From assembly GCA_947493455.1 (NCBI GenBank), contig CANLRB010000007.1, positions 1-64,000 of the forward strand: a stretch of 64,000 bases of DNA, written 5' to 3'. The DNA is from an uncultured Pseudoalteromonas sp. Its GTDB lineage: Bacteria > Pseudomonadota > Gammaproteobacteria > Enterobacterales > Alteromonadaceae. Under the pieces are notes generated by a model, which worked only from the letters and a program-made list of their open reading frames with translations, made no database searches and was not told the DNA's origin. Positions 17,529 to 26,107 of this stretch are shown one piece after another. The stretch's first letter is position 1; each line of letters starts with the position of its first letter. Both the position numbers and the translations under genes were made by a program.

Positions 17529-18167
17529 CTACTTTAAATGTTTAATTAAGAGTTCTTTGCCGCGACTAATCTGGTTAATTTGCGCTAAGAAGAGCTCCGC
17601 GGTCGCCATTGCATCGGTGAGCGCATTGTGGTTTTCATAGTTCGGTAAATTATAGCGAGCACGACAGTTGCCAAGCGTTAAACTGTCATGGCCAATGAGC
17701 TGACCTTGGCGCGCTAAACGCTTATGCTCGATTTCCATCGAGTCTAAAATAGCAGCGGGTTTATGCAATAAGCCCGCTTTATTAAAGGCGATGGTTAAAA
17801 ATGACCAATCGAGTTCTGCGTTATGAAAAACCAACACCTTGTCTTCAATTTGCGTATTGAGCTGACGTAAAATAGCTTCAAGTGGCTTGCCGTCGGCGAT
17901 GCCGTCTTGGTCAATACCGTGATAAATTGGACTCTGCTTTAAGTTAGTCACTTGATTATTAATACAATGTACGCTCGCACCTAACTGAATGCGCTGCTCT
18001 GTAATAGGTACCCAAGCAATCGATACAATTTCATCTTTTTTTGCATTGAGACCAGTCAATTCGAGATCTATCACTAAATAGTCGGCGTGAAAACAATTCT
18101 CTTGCAACACATTTTTTTGCTGCTCCGGTTTTACGAAAAAACCTTTCAATGACTCCATCAATCCCAT
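17529..18167 (-). CDS. DEDDh 3'-5' exonuclease (DNA polymerase III epsilon-like)
   Basis: A 212-residue exonuclease. The three Exo motifs are visible: YLVIDLELTGL (Asp and Glu of Exo I), VFHNAELDWSFL (Exo II) and HNALTDAMATAEL (Exo III with the DEDDh histidine). It lacks the polymerase-binding tail of DnaQ and is a stand-alone relative. Its ATG overlaps the stop of the upstream CBS/DUF294 gene by one base (TAATG). This gene pair next to a DUF4212/symporter pair and the CrbS kinase is a recurrent arrangement in marine gammaproteobacteria as I recall, but the exonuclease substrate and any link to acetate are unknown. Confidence 0.85.
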   Translation of the reverse strand: MGLMESLKGFFVKPEQQKNVLQENCFHADYLVIDLELTGLNAKKDEIVSIAWVPITEQRIQLGASVHCINNQVTNLKQSPIYHGIDQDGIADGKPLEAILRQLNTQIEDKVLVFHNAELDWSFLTIAFNKAGLLHKPAAILDSMEIEHKRLARQGQLIGHDSLTLGNCRARYNLPNYENHNALTDAMATAELFLAQINQISRGKELLIKHLK

Positions 18168-20005
18168 TACAAGCTTCCTCGAGCAAATTTAAACGCGACA
18201 GCTTGTTGCGCTTGTTTAATCAAATAAAATGCTTCTTTAAGTTGATGCTTTTCAAGCGACGTTAAATCTTCAGGATCAATACAATTTGCGGGTAATCCTT
18301 TTTGACTCAACTGCACGTTGAGCCGTAACTGAGTAAGATAGCGCCAACAGTCTTTTAAATCGTAAATATCCTTTTTATTGATATGTTCTAATCGCTCAAG
18401 TGCGTCAAGCCGCGATAAGGTGTTTGGGCTAGTGATGCCATTATGTAGTGCATATAAACGCACGATGTCGTTAATAATAGCCACACCTCGTTTTTTCAAA
18501 TCAAGATAGCGATGCTTTTGTTTATCCTGTTCTAATTTGAATTGGTTAAACAAACCAATTGGTACTGAGTTCGTATTAATGTCTGTCGCCATCGACGCAT
18601 AAAAAATCTGATTTTTGACGATTTTTTTCAACTCATTCGCAAAGTCATCAAACAAAGTTTCGTCACCGCAGACATAGCGAATATCAAAGAATATTTTACA
18701 ATTTAAAATCGCCTTAGGCGATGGCGATACGATCCAACTTTCAAATTGAGAAAGCCACGCATGTAGGCTCATACGACACTGGCTTTGACTTGCCATTATA
18801 TTACCAGGGCATTTACGAATACCACAATCAATCAATCCTTGGCATACATACTCTCCTAACGCTTTAAAATACGCCTTATCTTTTGTATTTAAGTCATTGG
18901 GCAATAACAAGCCATTGTCTTGATCCGAATGTAATGTTTGCTCTTCGCGTGCTTGTGAGCCAAAGCATATCCAACTATAGGGCGTTGGAGCCTCACCAAA
19001 TTCTTGTTCGTATAAGGTGATTAATCGCGTTGTTAATGCATCAGTAATACCACTCAAGAGCTTACCAATTAAGCTCGTATCATCAATTCGTTTTGAAAAA
19101 CCGTGTAAGAGTTCTGGTATTTCAAGAGCATAACGCTTTAATTGTGCATGACTTGTCGCTTTATAGATGCGGCCAATTAACTGTACCGGATCTGATTTTT
19201 GTTGGCGCAATAGATCAGTACTGGTCAACATACCCAATGGGCGGTGTGTTTCGTCGAGCACAGGCAAATGATGAATATTTTGCTTTAGCATTAAATGCAG
19301 CGCAGAAAACACCCTATTATGCTCAAAAATGTGTTTAGGTTTGCGCGTCATGATGTCGCTAACAGGTTTACTCGGATCCATTTTTTGCGCGAGTACTCGA
19401 TTGCGTAAATCGCGGTCTGTTACCACCCCAATTAATTTATCTTGTTCGGTTACCATGAGCGACGACACGCCGAACTTTTGCATGATTTGCGCCGCATCGG
19501 TGATACTCGTCGTCGGTGCCGTGCACACAGCACCTGTTTTCATCACATCACGTATTTTTTTCTGTGACCAATCTTGCTCACGGCTTTGATAGTTTGTACT
19601 CAATAATCGGTTTGCATGAGCGCGCACAAAATACTGGGCAAAAGGCTTGTAGTGCTCACGCAAGTAATCCCACGCGCTTTGTTCAAGCAAATAGACGATG
19701 CCCTCATTTTGTACCTGTAAGCGGTTGGTAATGGCTTCGCCGGTCAGTAATGATGGGTAGCCAAAATAATCCCCCTCACCCAATCGTGCCACCACTTCAC
19801 CAGATGGGTCGATAATATCGTATAAACCAGAACGAATAAGGTAGAGCGCGGGGCGCTCATCGGATAACCAACTATGTTGGTTTTCCGTTGTTAAATAAAC
19901 GGCTTGTAAATGATTGGCAAAATATTCACAGGCACTTGCATCAAGATCACTAAACGGCGCCTGCTTTGCAGCAAATGAATAAACTTCTTTAATTTCAGCG
20001 GACAT
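18167..20005 (-). CDS. Cyclic-nucleotide-binding, CBS-pair and DUF294 nucleotidyltransferase-like protein
   Basis: A 612-residue cytosolic regulator-like protein. Domains in order: cNMP-binding fold (about 15-135, with LGEGDYFGYPSLLTGE), two CBS motifs (about 150-270, VMKTGAVCTAPTTSITDAAQIM and DIMTRKPKHIFEHNRVFSAL), a DUF294 nucleotidyltransferase-like domain (about 295-440, WICFGSQAREEQTLHSDQDN containing the GS and DxD pattern) and a C-terminal helical domain. This matches the GlnD-like putative nucleotidyltransferase family found by acetate symporters. Ligand and target are not known. ATG 20005 is used; the frame opens at a TTG at 20011. It is co-transcribed with the exonuclease downstream. 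Confidence 0.85.
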   Translation of the reverse strand: MSAEIKEVYSFAAKQAPFSDLDASACEYFANHLQAVYLTTENQHSWLSDERPALYLIRSGLYDIIDPSGEVVARLGEGDYFGYPSLLTGEAITNRLQVQNEGIVYLLEQSAWDYLREHYKPFAQYFVRAHANRLLSTNYQSREQDWSQKKIRDVMKTGAVCTAPTTSITDAAQIMQKFGVSSLMVTEQDKLIGVVTDRDLRNRVLAQKMDPSKPVSDIMTRKPKHIFEHNRVFSALHLMLKQNIHHLPVLDETHRPLGMLTSTDLLRQQKSDPVQLIGRIYKATSHAQLKRYALEIPELLHGFSKRIDDTSLIGKLLSGITDALTTRLITLYEQEFGEAPTPYSWICFGSQAREEQTLHSDQDNGLLLPNDLNTKDKAYFKALGEYVCQGLIDCGIRKCPGNIMASQSQCRMSLHAWLSQFESWIVSPSPKAILNCKIFFDIRYVCGDETLFDDFANELKKIVKNQIFYASMATDINTNSVPIGLFNQFKLEQDKQKHRYLDLKKRGVAIINDIVRLYALHNGITSPNTLSRLDALERLEHINKKDIYDLKDCWRYLTQLRLNVQLSQKGLPANCIDPEDLTSLEKHQLKEAFYLIKQAQQAVAFKFARGSL

Positions 20006-20055
20006 AATCAATCCATCGTTTTCAAGGGGCTGTCTTCACTCTAGCAAAGGATATT

Positions 20056-20085
20056 GCAAAAAAAAGCCCGACTATAGTCGGGCTT
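20056..20085 (-). terminator. Intrinsic terminator of the symporter operon
   Basis: AAGCCCGACT (20064-20073) pairs with AGTCGGGCTT (20076-20085); on the minus strand a run of T residues follows. It lies 38 bases after the symporter stop and separates it from the CBS gene. Confidence 0.9.
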
Positions 20086-20122
20086 AGTACACTAATTTGA
20101 TTTAAATCAGGTTATTCATATT

Positions 20123-21850
20123 TTAGTGGGCATGAGCTGTACCTGAACCCTTAGGGTTACGGATGTCATCAACCATTTGTTGTACTTCAAGTGGTGTTTC
20201 GGCTGTCAATTTCTTAACTGCAAGAGCCACACCAAAGTTCACTAGCATACCAATCGTACCGATACCTTCAGGCGAAATACCTAGGAACCAGTGCTCAGGT
20301 GAGTTTAACTCTGGGCTGATAAACTTGAAGAAGATGATGTACGCAGCAGTAAAGCCGATACCCGCAATCATACCTGCAATTGCACCTTCTTTATTCATCG
20401 ACTTAGAGAAAATCCCCATTAGTATTGCTGGGAAGAAACTCGCAGCTGCTAAGCCGAAGGCGAACGCGACCACGGAGGCAACAAAGCCAGGCGGATTAAT
20501 ACCGAAATAGGCGGATATCGTAATCGCGACCATTGCAGCCAATCGTGCGGCAAGGAGCTCTTGCTTATCGCTAATATTTGGCTTAAAGGTACGCTTCAAT
20601 AAGTCATGCGATACCGACGTTGATATAACAAGGAGTAGACCCGCAGTTGTTGATAGTGCAGCTGCAATACCACCAGCGGCTACTAAGGCAATTACCCAAG
20701 CAGGAAGGTCTGCAATTTCTGGGTTAGCAAGAACCATGATATCACGGTCAATCTTAACTTCGTTCTTGCTTGCTGGGTCTGTAATTTTACCCGCTGCATA
20801 GAACATTTTGCCATCGCCATTTTTATCTTCAAACGTAATCAGTCCTGTTTTTTCCCAGTTTTTAATCCAACTCGGCGCTTCAGCGTACACAGTACCACTA
20901 CCATCTTTACCGTTAATCGTATCAATCATATTAACACGTGCAAACGATGCTACAGCTGGCGCTGTGGTATAAACAATCGCAATGAAAACAAGCGTCCAAG
21001 CGGCTGAAATACGAGTATCTTTTACTTTAGGAACAGTGAAGAAGCGAACGATAACATGAGGCAAGCCTGCAGTACCCACCATCAATGCAGCAGTAATCGC
21101 AAACACATCAATCATTGATTTGGACCCTTCCGTATACTGGGAGAAGCCGAGTTCGGCGCTGAGCCCATCGAGTTTATCAAGGATATGCAAGTTTGAACCA
21201 TCAGCAAGTGTCGCGCCAAAACCTGTTTGCGGCAGAACGTGACCTGTCATCATCAGTGAAATAAAGACAGCTGGAACTAAATAAGCAAATACCAATACAC
21301 AGTACTGAGCGACTTGCGTATACGTAATGCCTTTCATACCACCAAGAACCGCGTAGAAGAATACAATGACCATACCAATATAAACGCCCGTTTCGATATC
21401 AACTTCTAAGAAGCGAGAGAACACCACGCCTACACCACGCATTTGGCCTGCAATGTAAGTGAAACAAATAAAGATAGCGCAAATTACCGCTACGGTACGT
21501 GCTGCTTGTGAATAGTAGCGATCACCAATAAAGTCTGGCACGGTAAATTTACCAAATTTACGTAAATACGGTGCTAGACACAGTGCTAATAACACATAGC
21601 CCCCGGTCCACCCCATCAGATATACACCACCGTCATAACCGGCAAACGAGATAATACCCGCCATTGAAATAAATGAAGCTGCACTCATCCAGTCAGCAGC
21701 CGTTGCCATCCCGTTTGCAACAGGAGGCACACCCCCACCCGCTACATAGAACTCTTTTGTCGAACCCGCACGTGCCCATATTGCAATTGCAATGTATAGC
21801 GCGAAGCTAAGGCCGACAATTAGAAAGGTTAACGTTTTAACATCCATCAT
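20123..21850 (-). CDS. actP: Sodium:solute symporter, ActP-like (VC_2705 subfamily), probable acetate uptake
   Basis: A 575-residue symporter of the SSS/SLC5 family with about 13 membrane helices. Characteristic stretches are FYVAGGGVPPVANGMATAADWMSAASFI near the N-terminus, GLPHVIVRFFTVPKVKDTR in the middle and ALSTTAGLLLVISTSVSHDLLKR. A roughly 70-residue hydrophilic insertion (about 305-385, with DKNGDGKMFYAAGKITDP) is typical of the subfamily that pairs with DUF4212 proteins. Acetate as substrate is inferred from family, from the linked crbS, and from a dyad shared with the acs promoter. Start ATG 21850 (or 21847) has a strong AAGGAGAG site. Eight bases separate it from the DUF4212 gene. 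Confidence 0.85.
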   Translation of the reverse strand: MMDVKTLTFLIVGLSFALYIAIAIWARAGSTKEFYVAGGGVPPVANGMATAADWMSAASFISMAGIISFAGYDGGVYLMGWTGGYVLLALCLAPYLRKFGKFTVPDFIGDRYYSQAARTVAVICAIFICFTYIAGQMRGVGVVFSRFLEVDIETGVYIGMVIVFFYAVLGGMKGITYTQVAQYCVLVFAYLVPAVFISLMMTGHVLPQTGFGATLADGSNLHILDKLDGLSAELGFSQYTEGSKSMIDVFAITAALMVGTAGLPHVIVRFFTVPKVKDTRISAAWTLVFIAIVYTTAPAVASFARVNMIDTINGKDGSGTVYAEAPSWIKNWEKTGLITFEDKNGDGKMFYAAGKITDPASKNEVKIDRDIMVLANPEIADLPAWVIALVAAGGIAAALSTTAGLLLVISTSVSHDLLKRTFKPNISDKQELLAARLAAMVAITISAYFGINPPGFVASVVAFAFGLAAASFFPAILMGIFSKSMNKEGAIAGMIAGIGFTAAYIIFFKFISPELNSPEHWFLGISPEGIGTIGMLVNFGVALAVKKLTAETPLEVQQMVDDIRNPKGSGTAHAH

Positions 21851-21858
21851 CTCTCTCC

Positions 21859-22122
21859 TTACTCATCTACGCCATACTTTTTGTCAAGCGCATCCATTTT
21901 GAATACGTAAACAAAAATTAAGGCAACAAAAGTGTAAATAGCTCCCTGTTGTGAGAACCAAAACCCCAGTTTGAATCCGAAAAAGCGGATTTCATTTAAC
22001 ACATCGACAAATAATATGCCGAAGCCAAAAGACACTACAAACCAAACGGCAAGTAGCTTAAACACAATGGACAGATTCTCTGACCAATAGGCTTTTGCTT
22101 GTTCGTTATCTTTAAACGCCAT
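21859..22122 (-). CDS. DUF4212 small subunit of the symporter
   Basis: An 87-residue protein with two membrane helices (IVFKLLAVWFVVSFGFGILFVDVLN; GAIYTFVALIFVYVFKMDALD). The pattern YWSENL, WFVVSFGFGIL and LGFWFSQQGAIYTFV identifies the DUF4212 family (symporter small subunit), which always precedes an SSS symporter of this type. It is the first gene of the two-gene operon. The upstream region to crbS carries two candidate CrbR dyads. It is related in role, not clearly in sequence, to YjcH (DUF485) of E. coli. Confidence 0.88.
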   Translation of the reverse strand: MAFKDNEQAKAYWSENLSIVFKLLAVWFVVSFGFGILFVDVLNEIRFFGFKLGFWFSQQGAIYTFVALIFVYVFKMDALDKKYGVDE

Positions 22123-22212
22123 TTTTTTATCCCCTAATACCTACTCAAATAATCGAGTACGTTTATTAATCGTCACCATTGACTCTAGCAATGCAAAGGC
22201 AAGATTAAATTG

Positions 22213-22224
22213 CGACCTTAGTCG
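22213..22224. promoter_or_regulatory. Candidate CrbR operator, symporter promoter
   Basis: CGACCTTAGTCG: perfect inverted arms CGAC/GTCG around CTTA. It lies 91 bases upstream of the DUF4212 start codon. The 13-mer GACCTTAGTCGTA here (22214-22226) recurs exactly at 35410-35422 before the porin gene. Confidence 0.55.
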
Positions 22225-22358
22225 TAACATTTTATTAACTTGATTCGACGCATATTTTAAAAATCCAAATCACCACGCTAGAACGCTTGAAAACAAAGGA
22301 GAAAGCATCAATTAGCGGGCTTCTTTTTTGAATCTAGAGAGGGAGAAAATAACAACTT

Positions 22359-22370
22359 AGACATTAGTCT
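22359..22370. promoter_or_regulatory. Candidate CrbR operator, crbS side
   Basis: AGACATTAGTCT: perfect arms AGAC/GTCT around ATTA. It lies 173 bases before crbS and 237 bases before the symporter operon, so it may act on either or both. Confidence 0.5.
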
Positions 22371-22542
22371 TAAGCAAAATTAATGAATTGACACACAGAT
22401 AAAACAAACAAATAAAAACAACAACTTAAGTAGGTAAACCACTAAATTAAGCTAAATTAAATACGTACTATTCAATTCATGAATACATGCCAATTTAGCG
22501 CTATCCATGTTAAATTAAAAAAAAATAACAGGTGAGCTATAC

Positions 22543-25500
22543 ATGACTCTGGCACTTATAATCGTTGCGCTAGCATACATCAGTTTATTGTTTTGGCTCG
22601 CCAATTGGGGCGATAAAACAACTCCCTTAGCAACGAAAATAAGTCACCACCCGTTTGTTTATTCGCTTGCCCTTGGCATTTATTGCACCTCCTGGACTTA
22701 CTACGGCGCAGTGGGCACTGCCGCAAACTCGGGATGGAGCTATTTGCCTATTTTACTTGGGCCTGCGCTGCTGTTTATATTTGGTCACGGTTTTTTGCAA
22801 AAGCTGGTCTTGGTCAGCAAGAAACAAAATATAACAACGATTGCCGACTTTATTTCGGCGCGTTACGGTAAGCGCCAACTCACCGCAGTCCTCGTTACCA
22901 TCATCGCCTTACTGGCCACCATTCCTTATATTGCATTGCAACTCAAGGCGCTCAGTTCAAGCTTTGTGCTACTGCAAAATGAAGCGGAATTTTCAGGTGC
23001 TATGCTCGCATTAATGGGTACCTTAATCATGGCTGCCTTTGCTATTTTCTTTGGTACGCAAAAAGTGGATGTGACCGAGTACCGCTCGGGACTTATGCTC
23101 GCTATTGCCTTTGAGTCTATTGTAAAGCTACTTGCGCTGGTTGCCGTTGCAGGGCTTGCTATTTATACATTCAGTAACTATGAGCCGGGTATGTTCGACT
23201 ATTTTGTCAATAATGATGCGTTCGGCCACTGGCAGCAGCAAGACTTTTTTAGTTTTAACTTTGTTGCCCAGTCCTTGATGGCGGCAGCAGCAATTATTTG
23301 TTTGCCACGCCAATTTCACGTTACTGTGGTCGATAATTTAGATGCAAAGCATTTGAAAACTGCCCGCTGGGCTTTTCCATTATATCTGTTGCTCACTGCT
23401 GCGGTTATTGTCCCTATTGCCACAGCTGCTATGTATCCGGGGATTTCTCAAGGTGCAGCCGCTGATAGCTTTGTTTTGGCTTTGCCACTCAGTCAAAATA
23501 GTGCGCTTTTAACAACTTTTGTCTTTATTGGTGGCCTGTCTGCGGCAACCGCTATGATAGTGGTTGCAACCTTAACCTTAAGTACCATGATTTCAAACGA
23601 CGTTGTACTTCCCCTGCTATTGCGCCGGAAGTTTAAGCGCAACTTGGTTACCACGAGCTACAAGCGACAAATATTACTTGTTAGGCGAATTACCATCGCT
23701 GCGATTCTTGGCTTATCTTATATCTACCAACAGTTATTTGGCCATGAATCGGCTTTGGCGAGCATGGGTTTAGTGGCGTTTTCACTCGTAACACAATTAA
23801 TCCCAGCCATAATTGGCGGATTATACTGGCGACGCGGTCATGCATATGGTGTATATGCAGGCCTAATTGCCGGCTTAGTGTGTTGGATGCTATTTTTAAT
23901 GCTACCATTATTTGAAGGTATTCCCGCCGGAAGTAACTACTTACAACAAAGCGTAATTACGCAAGGCACATTTATCGCATTGTTTGCTAATGTGATTTGC
24001 TATATTAGCTTTTCGTTAGGGGCCCATGAGCGCTTAGTTGATAAAATACAAGCATTGGCATTTGTTAGCCCAAAAGAGCGGCACGCCTTTGATAAACGCC
24101 CCGCCAAATTTATGCAAAGCAGTGTTTATGATTTAAAAATTCTATTACAAACATTTTTAGGTATTGAACGCTCAAAACAGCTGATCGTGCGTTTTGCAAT
24201 GAAGCACGATATTGGCGATGACAACGATACTCCAACCAATGACTTTGTTGAATTTTGTGAACGCGCACTTACTGGTGTGCTTGGAGCCTCTTCTGCACGC
24301 GCACTCATTGGCGCGGTGACATCAAGCAAGCAAATGGGTTTTGAAGAAGTGGTTAACTTTTTTGATGAAACAACGCAGGCCCTGCAATTTAACCAAAACT
24401 TACTGTTTACATCACTCGAAAATTTAAGTCATGGTATCTCAGTCGTCGATAAAGATCTCAAACTCGTGGCCTGGAACCGTCGTTATACCGAACTATTCGA
24501 ATATCCCGAACCATTTCTTGAAGTGGGCCAACCCATTGAAGAAGTTATTCGGTTTAATGTAAGTAAGGGTGAGTGTGGCCCCGGAGAAGTTGAAAACCAA
24601 GTCGCTAAACGGGTTCAGCATTTAAAAAATGGCACTTCTCACCACTTTATTCGTCATCGCCAAAACGGGCAAGTCATCGAGATGATAGGTAATCCATTAC
24701 CTGACGGCGGATTTGTAACCTGTTTTTCAGATATCACCTCACACATTGAAACGCAAAATGCACTCGAAGAAGTCAATATTGACCTAGAGAATCGAATTGA
24801 AGCGCGTACCCTTGAAATTCGTTCTATCAACGACGACTTAACAGCACAAATAGAAAAACGAATTGAAACTGAAGATGCTTTAACACTAGCAAAGCGCGAA
24901 GCTGAACTTGCCAATGACAGTAAAACCCGATTTTTAGCCCTCGCTTCCCATGATATTTTACAGCCCTTAAACGCTGCGAGGCTTTACCTTGCAGCAATCG
25001 ATCAGCAAGAGCTCAGCGACACTAACCTAAATACCATGGAGAAGCTAGGCCACAGTTTGGATTCTACAGTGCATTTGATGTCGTCATTGCTTGAAATTGC
25101 TAAACTAGAGCAAGGCGCGATGACTCCGAGTCCGCGTCATTTTTCGATTAATGATATTTTACATCCGTTAAGCAACGAGTATGCAATTTTGTGTAAAGAC
25201 AAAGGACTCGAATTTAAACTGCGCCCCTGCCAAGAAATTGTACATGCTGATACCACCTATTTGCGCAGAATAATTCAAAACTTTGTCTCAAATGCAGTGA
25301 AATATACCGACTCAGGCAAGGTATTGGTTGCGTGTCGTAAACATAAGCATCATTTACGTATTGAGGTATGGGATACCGGAGCGGGGATTTCTGACGAGCA
25401 ACAAGAAAAGGTCTTTACCGATTTTTATCGTATTCAATCAAATGATAGCAAAGGGGTCGGGCTTGGCCTAGGTGTGGTCAAACGTATGGCTGAGTTGATG

Positions 25501-25989
25501 TCGATGTCAATGGGCCTAAAATCAAAGCTCAACAAGGGCAGTTGCTTTTATATTGACGTACCGTATGGAGAACAGCGTTTTGTACAAGAAAAGTCAGTCA
25601 ATAAAGTAAAATTCGATAACAAAAAGCAGTTGAATGTATTAATCGTCGATGACGAGCAAGAAAACCTAAACGCAATGAGTGCCTTGTTAACTAAATGGGG
25701 TTGTCACTTCGACTGCTTTACAACAGTCGAACACACACTGACCTTTGCCAAACAAAATGCGGCCCCCGATATCATATTAATGGATTATCAGCTCAGCGAC
25801 GAATTAGACGGTGTTGGTTTAATTCAGACACTACGCGATATATGGCAGCATGAAGTTGCCGCAGTATTAATTACCGCGGTTCGCGATGACGAACTCAAAT
25901 TAACCGCAAAAGGGCTGAATATTCACTATTTAAGTAAACCAGTGAAACCGGCAAAGTTAAAAGCGTTAATTAAGCATACGAGCCGATAA
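22543..25989 (+). CDS. crbS: CrbS-type hybrid histidine kinase with sodium:solute symporter domain
   Basis: A 1148-residue membrane kinase. Residues 1-500 form an SSS/SLC5 transporter-like domain of about 13 helices (GIYCTSWTYYGAVGTAANSGWSY at the start). A linker leads to a PAS domain (about 625-740, ENLSHGISVVDKDLKLVAWNRRYTELF), a coiled coil, a HisKA domain with phospho-acceptor His803 in LASHDILQPLN, an HATPase domain (FVSNAVKYTDSGKV; DTGAGI; GVGLGLGVVKRM) and a C-terminal receiver with Asp1081 in LMDYQLS. This order matches CrbS, which with CrbR activates acs in Vibrio and Pseudomonas. Start ATG 22543 has AGGTGAG. It is divergent from the symporter operon. The partner regulator is about 6.5 kb downstream. 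Confidence 0.92.
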   Translation: MTLALIIVALAYISLLFWLANWGDKTTPLATKISHHPFVYSLALGIYCTSWTYYGAVGTAANSGWSYLPILLGPALLFIFGHGFLQKLVLVSKKQNITTIADFISARYGKRQLTAVLVTIIALLATIPYIALQLKALSSSFVLLQNEAEFSGAMLALMGTLIMAAFAIFFGTQKVDVTEYRSGLMLAIAFESIVKLLALVAVAGLAIYTFSNYEPGMFDYFVNNDAFGHWQQQDFFSFNFVAQSLMAAAAIICLPRQFHVTVVDNLDAKHLKTARWAFPLYLLLTAAVIVPIATAAMYPGISQGAAADSFVLALPLSQNSALLTTFVFIGGLSAATAMIVVATLTLSTMISNDVVLPLLLRRKFKRNLVTTSYKRQILLVRRITIAAILGLSYIYQQLFGHESALASMGLVAFSLVTQLIPAIIGGLYWRRGHAYGVYAGLIAGLVCWMLFLMLPLFEGIPAGSNYLQQSVITQGTFIALFANVICYISFSLGAHERLVDKIQALAFVSPKERHAFDKRPAKFMQSSVYDLKILLQTFLGIERSKQLIVRFAMKHDIGDDNDTPTNDFVEFCERALTGVLGASSARALIGAVTSSKQMGFEEVVNFFDETTQALQFNQNLLFTSLENLSHGISVVDKDLKLVAWNRRYTELFEYPEPFLEVGQPIEEVIRFNVSKGECGPGEVENQVAKRVQHLKNGTSHHFIRHRQNGQVIEMIGNPLPDGGFVTCFSDITSHIETQNALEEVNIDLENRIEARTLEIRSINDDLTAQIEKRIETEDALTLAKREAELANDSKTRFLALASHDILQPLNAARLYLAAIDQQELSDTNLNTMEKLGHSLDSTVHLMSSLLEIAKLEQGAMTPSPRHFSINDILHPLSNEYAILCKDKGLEFKLRPCQEIVHADTTYLRRIIQNFVSNAVKYTDSGKVLVACRKHKHHLRIEVWDTGAGISDEQQEKVFTDFYRIQSNDSKGVGLGLGVVKRMAELMSMSMGLKSKLNKGSCFYIDVPYGEQRFVQEKSVNKVKFDNKKQLNVLIVDDEQENLNAMSALLTKWGCHFDCFTTVEHTLTFAKQNAAPDIILMDYQLSDELDGVGLIQTLRDIWQHEVAAVLITAVRDDELKLTAKGLNIHYLSKPVKPAKLKALIKHTSR

Positions 25990-26107
25990 CAATAGGTTAT
26001 GAACATCAAGCCAGATAAAAAAACAAAGGGTAAAGTGTGAAGATATTGTAAATTAATTTCGCTATACTCAGATGCAATGGAATTTCATAAAACTAGGTAC
26101 AGCCTGA

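Larger units (their letters stand above)
22123..22542. other. Divergent regulatory region between symporter operon and crbS
   Basis: 420 bases without an ORF, AT-rich. It contains two copies of the GAC-NTTA-GTC dyad (22213-22224 and 22359-22370) described separately. No terminator or RNA is recognised. The crbS ribosome site AGGTGAG lies at 22532-22538. Confidence 0.6.
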
